Source: Eopsaltria australis
Taxonomy: Eukaryota; Chordata; Aves; Passeriformes; Petroicidae
DNA length: 64,000 nucleotides
Direction: 5' to 3'
NCBI GenBank assembly: GCA_034509425.1
Contig: JAVTVJ010000376.1
Span: forward strand, 496,001-560,000
This document shows positions 34,526-46,200 of this stretch, piece by piece. The notes below the pieces were generated by a model, which worked only from the letters and a program-made list of their open reading frames with translations, made no database searches and was not told the origin of the DNA. The position numbers and the translations under genes are program-made. Positions within the stretch are counted from its first letter, which is position 1. Each line of letters opens with the position of its first letter.

Positions 34526-37500
34526 GGCTGGTGACTGGAGTCACTCAGCTGTGAAAAGCACTCAGGGATCTGAAAGCAGGGGCTGTTTCTGTCCATTACC
34601 AGCAGTGCTCACAGCAGCCCAGCTGGGTGGGGAGTCCATTTAGCCCCAGTGCCACAGCTGGGCTCCCAGAGGCGCCTCGAGCCGGCAGGTACACACTGAA
34701 TGGGCTCTTGGGGATTCCGGGGATAACAGGAGGCCAGCGTGACAGTAAAGGGTTATTAATGATAGCATTCATTCAGGAAGGGCTTTATTTTGCTTATTAG
34801 GGAAACAATCACTTTTGGAAGTGTTGCAGACACATTTTGGAAGCGGTATCAACTGTTTCAAAAGTTCAAAAACATATTGGCAGGTGTGAGGGAGATGTTC
34901 TGGAAAGAGAAGATACAGCCTGGCTTAAGAGAAATCCGATGTATTCAGAGAGATCCAAGCATTTCTGTTTGATCATTTTTCTCTTCCCACCCTCCTTGGA
35001 TCAGCTCCCACCCCTCCACATGTAGGATGTGAACCATTCCAGGCAGTTCCCAAGTCCTTCCCAGCTCCCGGTCCATGTAGAGCACGGGGGTCCCAGGCAG
35101 GTTTCTCTCTCTGAACATGAGAATTTGTTCTTCAGTGCTTCTTTTAGGGTGTTTATCTCCTTTTAGATCCTGTAAGTTCCTCTTTTTCCCTGTTACTTTT
35201 CCCCCCACAAATCACAGCCTCTTGTCTTCAGTTTAATTTTTACATTTAATTAAATAGCCCTGTAATTAAATGTTCTTTAACAAATCCCTGATCAGGGTAC
35301 CTCATGACAAAAGGTACTTTGATTTTATTATTATTATTACTAATGCAAAGTAATGACATGCTTGAATCCTTATCAAGTGTAATTCAGGGGGATTAATCAT
35401 TTCAGTAGGAAGCAAAAGTTTCCTCCATCATTTGCTGAACTCATCTGCTCACTGTCCTGCTCCTGTTTATTTAGATTTATTATTCTTTACTGGATTTTTA
35501 GGTCTTGAGATCAAATTGTTGTGGCATGGAACACACAATACCTGTAAGTGCAGGTGTGTTCGAGCTGCTGTGTGTCAGCACAGTGCTCTGAAGTTTGGGT
35601 TTGTGCTTCACTGGGCAAACAGCAATCAGCTAAATTCAGGGAAACAAGCTAAATATAGAGAAAACTGAATGAGAATATCACATTTTTGATGTCTGTGATG
35701 TCAAGCTTGACAGACCCACTAAACACCTCACTAAGAAAAGCAAAGCAAGCCTCAAAAACCTCAGAACTTGCCGAGATGTTCTCATTGAGAAAAATTTTTG
35801 CGTCTTCAACTTGAACTACAAAAATGAGCAACTGTGAATCAGTCAGACATCCCACATTTGTGGCTGAACTGAACTCACAAGCAGTTCCTGCAGTTCCCTT
35901 TCCCAGCTCCTCGGAGCTGTTGGTGAAAATGAGCCCCAGGCCCTGGCTGAAGGCTGGGGAAGCAGCTGGGGCAGATGTTGGCCACCTGGGCTCCAGGAAT
36001 GAGCCTTCCCAAAGCTGGGACAGGTTCAGCTCCCAGAGCGATGGCTTAGATATCGAACCATTGTCAAAACTAGGTCAGCTGGATATCAAAACTCTCTGTT
36101 TGCTGATATCCAGCTCCAGGGCAGTTGTGCCTGGGCAGGCAGCAGCTGCAGGCTGCAGCACCACGGAAGGACGGGGCTCCCCTGTTGCTGTCAGTGCTGA
36201 GCTGATGGAGATGGCAACAGCAAGAGTCCTTCTGGAAACCAGAAACCAGTGCAGAGGTTAAAAGCAGCCATTGTTTGGTATTTAGGGGCTTTGCAGACAA
36301 AATCTCACATCTCTGGCAAAGGGCATCTGCAGCAGATGCAGGGAGCCGGGCCGTGTGTTTAATGCTCACTCGGCAGCAGGGGGTGGGACAGGGCCGACAG
36401 TGCTGACCAGCCACAAATCTGTGTGTGAGGAGCACTGGGAAAGGGCAGAGAGACAGACAGTGCTGGAACAGGGCATAGGATAAGGGAAAGCATTCCCAAG
36501 GGGGCTCTGGGGGCCTGGCCCTGGTTCTTGGCTCTCTCTGTACCAGAGCTGAAGCAGCAGCAGCAGAGTGCGAGTCCCAGCACCTCGGCATCCCCCATGT
36601 CCTGCCTGTGTCCTGCTCCCACAGCCCTGCCTGAGCAGCGATCCCTCCTGCCAACAGCCCTGCCCCACCCTGGGCTCAGCAGCCAAGGGACAGGAATGTC
36701 CCTGGTGTCCCTGTGGTGGATCCAGTGCCACAGACGGGGCTCCCGGCTCTGAGGCTGCTGCCCAGCTCTTCCCATTGGAACAGAGGTGCTGCCACGGAGG
36801 GACACAGCCTCCCACGGGGACAGGAGCAGGGCAGGTGTGTCTGGGGAGGTTCTGAGGCAGTGCAGGAGTCACTTTGGCTGGAAGGAGGAGGATGGAAGGT
36901 TCGGGCTTGTTCGTTTGCATGTGGCCAGCCAAACGTGGCCAGCCAAGCGTTCCTTTCTCCTCACCAAACGTTCCTTTCTTCTCACCATCCTTCAGCTCCT
37001 CTTTGATCTGAGCTGTACTTTTTCCTGGAAGACTTCCAGCATTCTCAGTGTAGCTATGAAGCTCCCTTTTTTCCTCCCTACTCAGGCCACATCCCTCAAA
37101 TTTAGGAAAGACGCTGCGATGGTGACGTGGGACTGTGGTGGTGTGTAAAGTCATTTCTGGAGAAACATGTTTGACTTCTTCAGATGTTCCTGATCTCTCC
37201 TCCCAAAACAAGCACAGAACAGGCAACAGCAGCACAGGCTCCCACAGTCCCCTCAGAGTTTGACTTAAAGCAATGTGGAAAATCAGCCCCATAAAGAGTT
37301 CAAGCTGTGGTTTGGTACAGATGTCCAATAAATTGAGAACTTCTGGCGACCCTCATTTCTAGACTGACATGTCAGACAGATGCACATGCCAGAAGCACAC
37401 TGGGAAGCAAAGGCTGTGTTGGGAAGGATGCCAGGAGCCAAGCTGCATTTGCAGAGCTTTGGAGCAGCAGCTTGGCCATCTCTGGGCCAGGCTGCAGGAT

Positions 37501-40500
37501 GATGGAGAGAACCCCGGGGAAGCTGCCTGGGTAATGATGTTGCTTTTAAAAAGGACAACAAAAAAGGTGTTGCACCCTGCTCCTGCTAAGGAGGTTTGGA
37601 GGCAGGAGAGAAAAGGCTTCTTTCTCTAGAGGTGAACAGTCACTTCTTCCTGCAGCAGAAGAAGCCTGACACTAGATAAGTAGCTGTGAGAAGATTCATA
37701 AAAAAACTAATTTATAATTTGCCAGAATATAATCCTATTTGATCAGTGTTATTCAGTTCCTCTTTCTTTTAAAATTCAGTGCACTTAACTGTTCTACGAG
37801 GGTTTATGAATGTTTAAAAATTGCTTTGTGGTCCCTAAAGTAATTTGACAAGTCTGACAGCTATTGATTAAAAACCTGAAATTATTCAGACTGTAGGATG
37901 ACTTGAGGGATTAGATAGAAAGTTTTTTCAAATGTGAAAGGAAATAAGATGTTGGAAAGTAAATATGTTCTTGAATATTTTTGAAAAATCCATTACAACT
38001 GTGAAATTAAATTGAAATGAGATACTTCGTGTGGAGATGAAGGAACTAAATGCTGGCTTTACTATTTAGGCATGGGGTAGAGCTCCCCATCCCAGCCCAA
38101 CAAATGCTTCCCTGGAAGTTGCTGGTTCCTGGCTCAGATCCCACCTCAGGGTGCTGAGGGAGCCTTGGGGAGCTCCTGCACCTGCCCAGGCCCGGCCAGG
38201 GCCCAGGCAGCTCCTTCCATCCCACTGCTCCTGGTGGGGCTGATGGGAATGGGGCTCTCTATGAACGTGATGATCCATAACCAAACAAATCCAGGTCTGA
38301 GCAAGTGACTCCCCCAGCCTGCTGCCAGCTGCTTGGGAATAAGCCAAAAAAACCCAGTTCTGAGTGTGTTGTAGGAGATTCCTCCTTCCCTGATGGGAGG
38401 AACGGGCTGCTGGGCACAGAGCCCCTGTGGCCCCTGCTCCAAACACAGGAACTGGGGCTGTTCCACACCCAGGGGAAATGTCTGGCTGCTTGCTCCCAGC
38501 ACTGTGGGCAGGGAGCACAAGGCTGCTCAGTGGAAGGGATCAGATCCCTGAGCCTGTGGGCTGGTGCAGAGCGTGTGGGCAGCTCTGCAGACTGGTTCTG
38601 CCAAGGGGGTGCTCCACAAACACCTGATCCTGCTTTTGATGGTGTTGTCACTGCTGGTGTTTAATCAGGTAATGGATGGCTGTTGGTATTGGTTAAATTC
38701 CAGAGTGATTCTATCCATAAAGAAAATCAAGTGTTTGTTATGGAGATAATCAAGTGGTTTTAATGACGATGCAATTCCCTGGACTGAGCAGCAGAGCTAT
38801 GGACGTGGAGGTGCTCAGTGAGCAGATGACAGAGGGCTTGCTTGGCCTGTTACCTCAGGGCACCACACAGCCCTTGCTCACCTCCAGTAATTCCCAGTTT
38901 CACTGGGATCAAAAGCCTTGGTGAGTGGAGCTGGAAGCAAGTGTCACCAGGCTGGGCACGGTGTTTTAAACCCTTGTGCTATATATGGCCCTTGGTTATA
39001 TTTCAGTGACAATATTAAACTTGAAAAAGATGAGTGGAAGGAAAGGAGACCTTCAAATTTAGTTACTGCCAGGAAATAATACTCGGCACCACATAGTTGT
39101 CATTCTGCAGCAGACAGGGATTATCCATAAACCCTGTACCTCCAAAGTGAGGCAGAGCAATAAAGCCGACCCCAGGCGCACTTTGAACTTGGCTACCTCT
39201 GATTAATTAAGTTTTTCCTTCCTTGAGCCTGATTTAGTACTTATGCTCAGAATGAAGGATTTAAGTTAAGAAACTGTTGAGAAATTGAAGGACAGCTCTC
39301 ATCCCCTCTTTCCCATCTCATCCCCTTCCCTATCACATGCACACACATGTGGGTAGCAGAGGGCTTGATGTGGCTGCTGAAAATCAGGCTCTGAGGGCAT
39401 TCCTGTCCCAGAATTCTTGTCATTCCTCCTGCAGTTGCACCACTTTCTCTGTGGATTTCTATTCCTGCCAAGCTTGAAATGTCAGCAGGGCACAGAAAAC
39501 ATCAGCTAATTCTGGCCGCAGGTCTCAGGGCAGTGCAAGGTGTAATAGTGATCCTGCATTTATATGGAAAGCAGGAAGGTGTCTGTGCAGCTCTGGAGTA
39601 TCCTCCTTTCATTCATTTAATGACAGAGCTTCCTGAGACATTTAAAATCCGTCTGTGGCAGGGCTGAGGCTCAGCACAGCCACACACTGCACAGTCAGAG
39701 AACTCCCCTGCTTCCCAGAGAGGCCTGTCACCACCTGCTTCATGAAGAGCAGTGCAAATACGAGGCAGAATGGCCCAATTTCATGTTTGCTGCTTTGGTA
39801 CTTGGTGACCACACTGAATTGTTGTGGTTTAGAAGGAGTTTGTAGAACACGGTTGGGAATGTGTTTGCTCCGACCAACTAAATGGATCTTCCCAAGCCCT
39901 GGGAAGTCAGGCAGGCCCTGCTTTCCTATGGAATTCCTATGGCTGTATCCCAGTTAACACGCAGGGATTGAGAGGGGTGATGGCCGTACCTGGGTAGTCA
40001 GATCTAAAAAACTTACCCAAAAATATTCTGCTTATCCCTTAATTAGACTTCCTTAACCCACTTTTTTTGAAGGAGAAACAATTGTTTAGAGTAATGAGTC
40101 TGTTTTGATTGAAGGATGTACAATAATCTGCCCTGAATCTGCTCTGCTGCATTGTACCAAACTCACTTATTTCTCTGTATTTGTTCATAGTCAAAGCATA
40201 AATTATTTAGCATTTTGTCTCTGCCTGTGAATGTGAGAAGCATGCTTGCTGGTTCCGGATCAGATGGAGCAGTGATGTTTATTACTCTGATGTTGGGGAA
40301 TGATTGTTGCATATTTAATATCACCATAAATAAAGCTCCTGTAGCTGCGTTCGCACTCGCGGGGTCGGCGTGAGGCTCTCTCTGAACCCTCTGATCTGCA
40401 GCCCTCAGAGCTGTGCTGGGATGGGAACAGAGGCCACTGTGACACAGGGCATGAGTGACAACTGTGTTTGCAGCGTGCCCAGCCTGGCTGGCATCCACAG

Positions 40501-41573
40501 CCCACAGCACTGCCAGCCCCACCTGCTCCAAAGTCATTTATCTCACCCAGAAACACTCAGAGACTTGCACTGTGTGACAAAGCAAATAGCAGAAGTAAAA
40601 CAAACCTCATTAAAATAAAGTGGCTGGATGATAAGGTGAATGGTTAACATACCTTTAACAGCAGTATTTCTTTTCTTCATTTTATCTCACTAATGCCTTT
40701 AAAAACTGCCTGAAAGTATTTTATAGTAATTACTAAAGGAGCTGGAGTTCTTAGCAGTCTTGTAATGGGGAGCTGAACATCTCTGATTTTGGTGGCTTTT
40801 TTTCAAAGTGTGGGGAAGACACCAGGCAGTGAGTGAGGATCTGGACCATGCCTGTTATTCCTATTTATAATTAAAATTCTTTCAAAGTGTGGCACAGGTA
40901 TTGGAGCATCCTGCAGTCCTGGGCTGGGTGTTCTGCCATCCATTACAGCCTTGCAGGACTTTGCTCCAGCACCTCGCCGAACTCCAGCTGGTCACCCAGC
41001 ACCATTTTCCATTTTCTCCTCTAAAATTCCCTCCATGGGAGAGAAATTCTTGTACATTTTACTGAAGACACTTGCCAGAATAAAGGGAGTGAGGCACTGC
41101 TTGGCAGTAGTGAAAAGCAAGGGAGAGAGCGAGCTTTGTCCACGAGCCATGTACAAGCCAAGGCTGTCCCGCTGGGTCACATTCCTGTTCTCTCAGCCTT
41201 GGCTTGGATCACCTCTTTTTAATGGAGTCCAGTGTTCCCAGTGTTTCCAAACTTGTTTCAGTGTTTGCAGCAGGCTGGGATGGTCTCCCAGAAATATTTT
41301 GTGTGGATGTGTTTGAGGAAAGGAACATCCCTGGGCTGGAAGCAGAGACCCTGCACGGCACTCGGGCCCTCTGAGAGCCACGGGATGGACTGGGCTCTCC
41401 CTTGGAAGGCTGAGGGCTCCAGGAGGATCCCTGCCAGTGTCACAGGGTGGATTGGGAGGTGACTCTCCCCACTGTCCCCTCATACCATGCTTGGATCTGC
41501 ACCACGGAGCCATCCCAGCGCCTGGAGTGCTCCCGGCAGGAGCCGACCCCACTGATGTGCTCCAGGAGCAGCC
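34526..41573. other. Intronic sequence, no gene seen
   Basis: Holds a (TTA)5 run near 35326-35340, a perfect 12-bp-arm hairpin at 36077-36115, paired short direct repeats at 36921-36990 (GTGGCCAGCCAA twice, CGTTCCTTTCT twice) and a tight CpG cluster at 40349-40372 next to an AT-rich stretch (40150-40340) that looks non-repetitive. No exon was recognised. Confidence 0.6.
36077..36115. repeat. Perfect 12-bp inverted repeat, 15-nt loop
   Basis: AGCTGGATATCA (36077-36088) and TGATATCCAGCT (36104-36115) are exact reverse complements. In the sense intron transcript this forms a 12-bp hairpin. The arm is too short for a normal pre-miRNA, whose stem is usually above 20 bp. Confidence 0.8.
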
Positions 41574-41651
41574 TCCTCTCCTCTCCTCTCCTCTCCTCTC
41601 CTCTCCTCTCCTCTCCTCTCCTCTCCTCTCCTCTCCTCTCCTCTCCTCTCC
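41574..41651. repeat. (TCCTC)n pentanucleotide microsatellite, about 15.6 copies
   Basis: A pure 78-bp homopyrimidine tract with no interruptions. Long pure mirror-like polypyrimidine tracts can adopt triplex (H-DNA) structures and are highly mutable. Open frames through it encode Leu-Leu-Ser-Ser-Pro or Arg-Arg-Gly-Glu-Glu repeats and are artefacts. Confidence 0.97.
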
Positions 41652-42862
41652 GGGTGCACACAGGGCAGCAGCTCCAAGTCTTTGACTTAAAACTTGCCCC
41701 TTGCCACCTGCTGATGTGGTCACTGGCCCAGCACGGGATCACTGGGGTGACAGAACCGTGCAGAGGGGGAAATCTCCCACCCAGCCCCGGAGCGGCTCTG
41801 CTGGAGCCGGCAGTGCTGGACACTGTCAAACAGATGTGGATCAGAACTGCTCCAAACCCTGCCTTTACTGGCTCACAGCCACTTTGTGTCTTCAGTATTC
41901 TAAAAGCAAAGTTAATAACTATTTTTGTCTCTATTCTCATTTCCCACATACATATAAAGGCTCAGTTGATGTTTAGCTTGACAAGCCAGGCTGCAGTTTG
42001 GATGCCAAAAATCTCCAAACTGTCATGGAGGGAGACAAGGATAAAGGAAAAAAACAACTTAGATAAAAGGGCTGTGGACTCAGAAATGCTGCATGTGGCA
42101 CGCTTCCCAATCCTCAGAGAGACTTATTAATTCACATGGTGGAAGTGTTTATGGTGCACAACTCAAGTGGCTTCCTGGCTCCACTTGGGATCTCACTGCG
42201 TTTAGGAAGAAGTTGCTTTCACACTTCTATAGGCAAAGGAATTAAAAAGTTGTTTTGTTTCCTAAAGTATATAAGGTAATAAAGTGTTTAAGGGGTGGAG
42301 TAAGGGAAGCCACATGTCAAAGGGAGGCCAAGACTACTCAGGAATTGCACATCAACCTAATGCAGGGAGATTTTTATTGCCTTCTCAAACCACAGGGTTC
42401 AGACTTGGATTTAACATTCAGTCCTTTGCTGCACCCTTGCAGCTCCCTGAACTGAAACGGATTTTTGCCCAGGGACTGGGCTAACACGTTCCTCCAGCTC
42501 TAATCTCTTAAAAAAACCCAAAGCTAAACAAAGAAAAAAAATCCATAAGCAAAAAATCTTAAGTTATTATCCTGTCATTTGTAACATGGATGTGAGTGTT
42601 GTAGGCACTTAACAGACAAGGCACTTGGCAGCTTTTCCCAATTTCTGGTGCATCTGGATTTTGCAAGAGCTGTAGGTTGGAGAGCACAGAGCATTTAACC
42701 CATCCCTTATCCCAGGGGAGATTCCTGATTTCTCCTCACATCAAGCCAGCCAGATCCTCATCACTTGTGCTTTTCTCAAGTGTCCAAAGAAGTGAAGAAA
42801 TCATGGAACATTTTTCTCATTTGGCGATTGTTTCAATTTCTCAGAAGTCTGCGCTGTGCCAG

Positions 42863-42864
<2 letters not shown>

Positions 42865-42894
<30 letters not shown>
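42865..42894 (+). repeat. (CTGTCC)5 microsatellite
   Basis: Five exact hexamer copies. Confidence 0.9.
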
Positions 42895-42895
<1 letters not shown>

Positions 42896-43144
42896 ACCTC
42901 GGAGCCCAGCTGTCTGACCTGTCACCCTTGTGCCCTGTAAATGAGACAGGAGTGGAGGTTGTGCAGTGACTCAGTGCCAGCCTGTGCTCGGTCACTCCCC
43001 AGGAGCCAGGGTCAGTCCCTGGAATTGCTGCTGACAGGCTGATGATTGCTCGGGAGGGGCAGCCCTGGCAGGGCAGGCACGCACAGCTCCAGCCCCGAGT
43101 GAATCACACTGCTCGTGATCCGCTCCAGGAGCCCATTCCCGACT

Positions 43145-43258
43145 GTGGCTGGGATTCGGGGCTGGGACATTCCCGGGCTCATTCCCGAGTGTGGCTGTGT
43201 GTGTGTGTGTGTGTCCGTGTGTGTGGCTGGGATTCGGGGCTGGGACATTCCCGGGCTC
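43145..43258 (+). repeat. 36-bp direct duplication flanking a GT microsatellite
   Basis: GTGGCTGGGATTCGGGGCTG plus GGACATTCCCGGGCTC occurs at 43145-43180 and again, identically, at 43223-43258. A (GT)n run interrupted by CC lies between (43196-43226). Exact identity including several CpGs argues for a recent duplication. Confidence 0.92.
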
Positions 43259-46200
43259 TGCCTGCCCACTGCCCACCCAGGCCAGCATCCCCCGCTCCCC
43301 TCTGTGGCTTCCTTGCTGGCCACGGCATCTGGGAGCTCTGGGCAGGCTGCACCACGGAGCTGCACATCAGTTCCAGCCATGGTGTAAATCCAGGGCAGCC
43401 TCATCAGCTCAGGAGCAGATTGCAGTTTTGTTTATGAGAACATACGCTGGCCCCGTGTATTCCCAGGGATTTGACCTAAGCTTAGCATCTGTCAGGATAA
43501 GAAAAAGTGGTTTAGTGCAGTGGCATAGCAGCAGTTCAGCGGATGGGCAGCAGGGCAGAGGGGATTGCTGGCTCTTCCCACTTGGAGGATGGTTTTCTGT
43601 TCCATCAGAGGAAGAAAAAATGTTTGTGGAAATCAGTGTTTTGAGAAATTAAATACAAGAACAAAATCTAAACCAGATCCAAATATTTTGCATTTCCTCA
43701 GAAGAAAGTAAAATAAGAATTTCTGGGCTCTGCTCTGCAGATTCAACCCTGCAGAGTTGGGAGCTGCAAAGCAATGCCAGTGGTGGTGAGTGGGAAAGGC
43801 AGAACCAGGACTGTGAGTAAGGAGTGAACCCCAGCAGAAAAAAAAAGGTGTCTGTGCAACTCTGTTTATTTTAACTCAATCTAGTTTACATCAACTCAGG
43901 CTCTTAGTTTGTCTGAGCAGTTTTAACTCTTCCTGTGATCAGTACAGGCTGATGGCCTAAAATGTGGGTGTAGACATTAAGAATGGAGTAAAATTGCAGG
44001 TGAGACAGGCACAGGTCCACCTCAGGGGGTTAACTGAGGCTGGGCTGGGTTGTGGGGAGCTTTGTGGTGACCCTGAGCACCTGTCACAAAGGAAAATCCT
44101 TCCAGGTTCTGTCTACAAAATTCAGCACTACTGTGAGTGTAAAATACAGTCATTTTTGCAATGATGATGAGCTGGGTTTAATTTGGTTAATAACTGAGGC
44201 AAGTTAATCCTGTTCAGGCAAGGATCAAACCAGTTTCAGTGCATCTGTGTCAGTGCTTTGCATCTGTCTAACTAGATTGATTTTAAATAGCTTGGTTACA
44301 AAAGGAAGCTGCTTCTACTGTAGAGCTCCTGAACTGGGGCTCACACCTGCCCCTGCTCCTGCCTCCATTCCCTTCCACAGGGTGAAGCATTCGGTCAAGT
44401 TCTCCTCTGGCTCCCTTGTTTAGAAGATGAGGGTGGAGATATCCACATGGAGAACTCATTCAGGAATCTCGACATCCCCTCCAGGAGATGGTGGAAAGTG
44501 TTTCTGGTCAGGCTCATTTACTGGGTCTAGGCTGTCCTGCATTTACAGGAATGGCTCTGCAGCTCCTTCTGCTCTTGCTGGCAGCCAGCTCCGGGTCCCT
44601 TTCCCAGGATTTGTGCAGAGCTGTGGGCTGGGTGCTCATGGCAGGAGCAACAGGAGCCCCTGGGAGCTCAGCAGGGCACGGCTCAGGTGGAGCCAAGGGG
44701 GCTGCAGCTCCCCGGGTGAATTGTCAGCAGCAAAGCTGACACGCTGCTCATTGTCTTCTTTTAATTAATGCATCATTCAGCCAGGCTGAGAGACTCTGTT
44801 CTTCTGAGGGCTGATTTAGATCTGCAGAGCTTGTTGCCACCGTGGCTGGCTTTGTCCTGCAGGTAGCAGAAGGCACAGTGTGCACAGATATTGGCATTCC
44901 CAGACACATTCCGAGTGCAACACGCTCCTCGTGGCTGCAGTAAGCGCCCAGCCTCCCTCCCCTGGAGAGAGCCATCCTGGCTGCGAGCTGGAATCCAAGC
45001 CATGGCTCTCATTTCCAGTGGAAGCCAGTGTTTCCATCTTGGGGAAGCCACATCCACCCCGTGTAACCCCAGCTGGCTCTAGCAGAGCCCAGCAGCTCTC
45101 ACAGACTCCCTGATGCCCCAGCCCATGTGTGCAGTAGGGAAACTGAGGCACACAAAGGCAGAGCCACCACACCAACCCTGTGTAAGAAAAAGCAAAGCCT
45201 GGTTTTTTCAGTCTGTACCTATGCCAGGTATCACTGTGATATTCTGTCAGCTCTTGCTATACAGAGATTTATATGAAATCGTTTCTATTCCATTGAAGCA
45301 ATTTTCAGAGATTAATTTTTGAGGGTATTAGCATTGATTCCTGAGCACACGTGCCTCCTCCTCCCCCAGCAGTCCATATCCAGGGAAAGCTGCATTGTCT
45401 GAGCTGCAGGAAAGCTCACTTGCCCTAATTTCTTGAAAAAATTAATTTTAGATTTAAAATGGGGTTTTCATTTATGAACCCCGCTCAATCTGTTCTTCAC
45501 TCCTGAGTCTTCACCCTGACCTTTCCCTTATCTGCAATCCTCTGGGCTGTACACTGTGTTCATTAGTGAAACTTCCAGGAGGGAGCAGCAGGTGTGGGCT
45601 GTGGATAAGGACTGCACGCACGCTTGGCTCTGTGCTTATCCAGGTACCCCTGGCAGCTCCTGGCTGTAATTTAATTTAGGGCAGTGCCAGGATTTGGACT
45701 TTTTAAAGAGTTTTTCACAGTTTGTAAGTTTTAATAACAATTTTTACATCAGCTCTGGAAGTAGCAGCCCTTGGCATTGCATGGAGAATGCAGTAATGAT
45801 ACTTGCACTTAAAAATATGAGCTGGAGAAGCGATGCAGTGCACCCCAGTACTGCCAAGTTTAATCCCTGCTCATGGAGTCTGGAATGGTGAGAGCCAGGA
45901 TGGGCCAACGAGGTCCCTGGGGCTCACCTGGGTTTGGTGCAGGGCTGCACCTCACACTGCTCCAGGAGAAACAAAGGGGTCATTCCCAGGACAGGCCATA
46001 GAAAAAGAACCTCTCATTCCTTCTGAAAAAAAAAAAGGTTCCCATGAGAAGGATGTGCTTCATATCCATCCCTAGAAGACACTAAAACCTATCTGGCTAA
46101 AAGGCAGATAGCAATTGGAAGAAATTAGCTTTATATCCTGGTGTCAGCTATGGATAAAAAAACACAAACTTTAAACTGCTTTGAGCTTTTCTTCTTTTTT

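Noticed and set aside
36077..36115. Pre-miRNA
   Set aside because: The stem is only 12 bp and flanks do not extend the pairing.
41440..42130. 227-codon ORF with Leu-Leu-Ser-Ser-Pro repeats
   Set aside because: Driven by the (TCCTC)n microsatellite.
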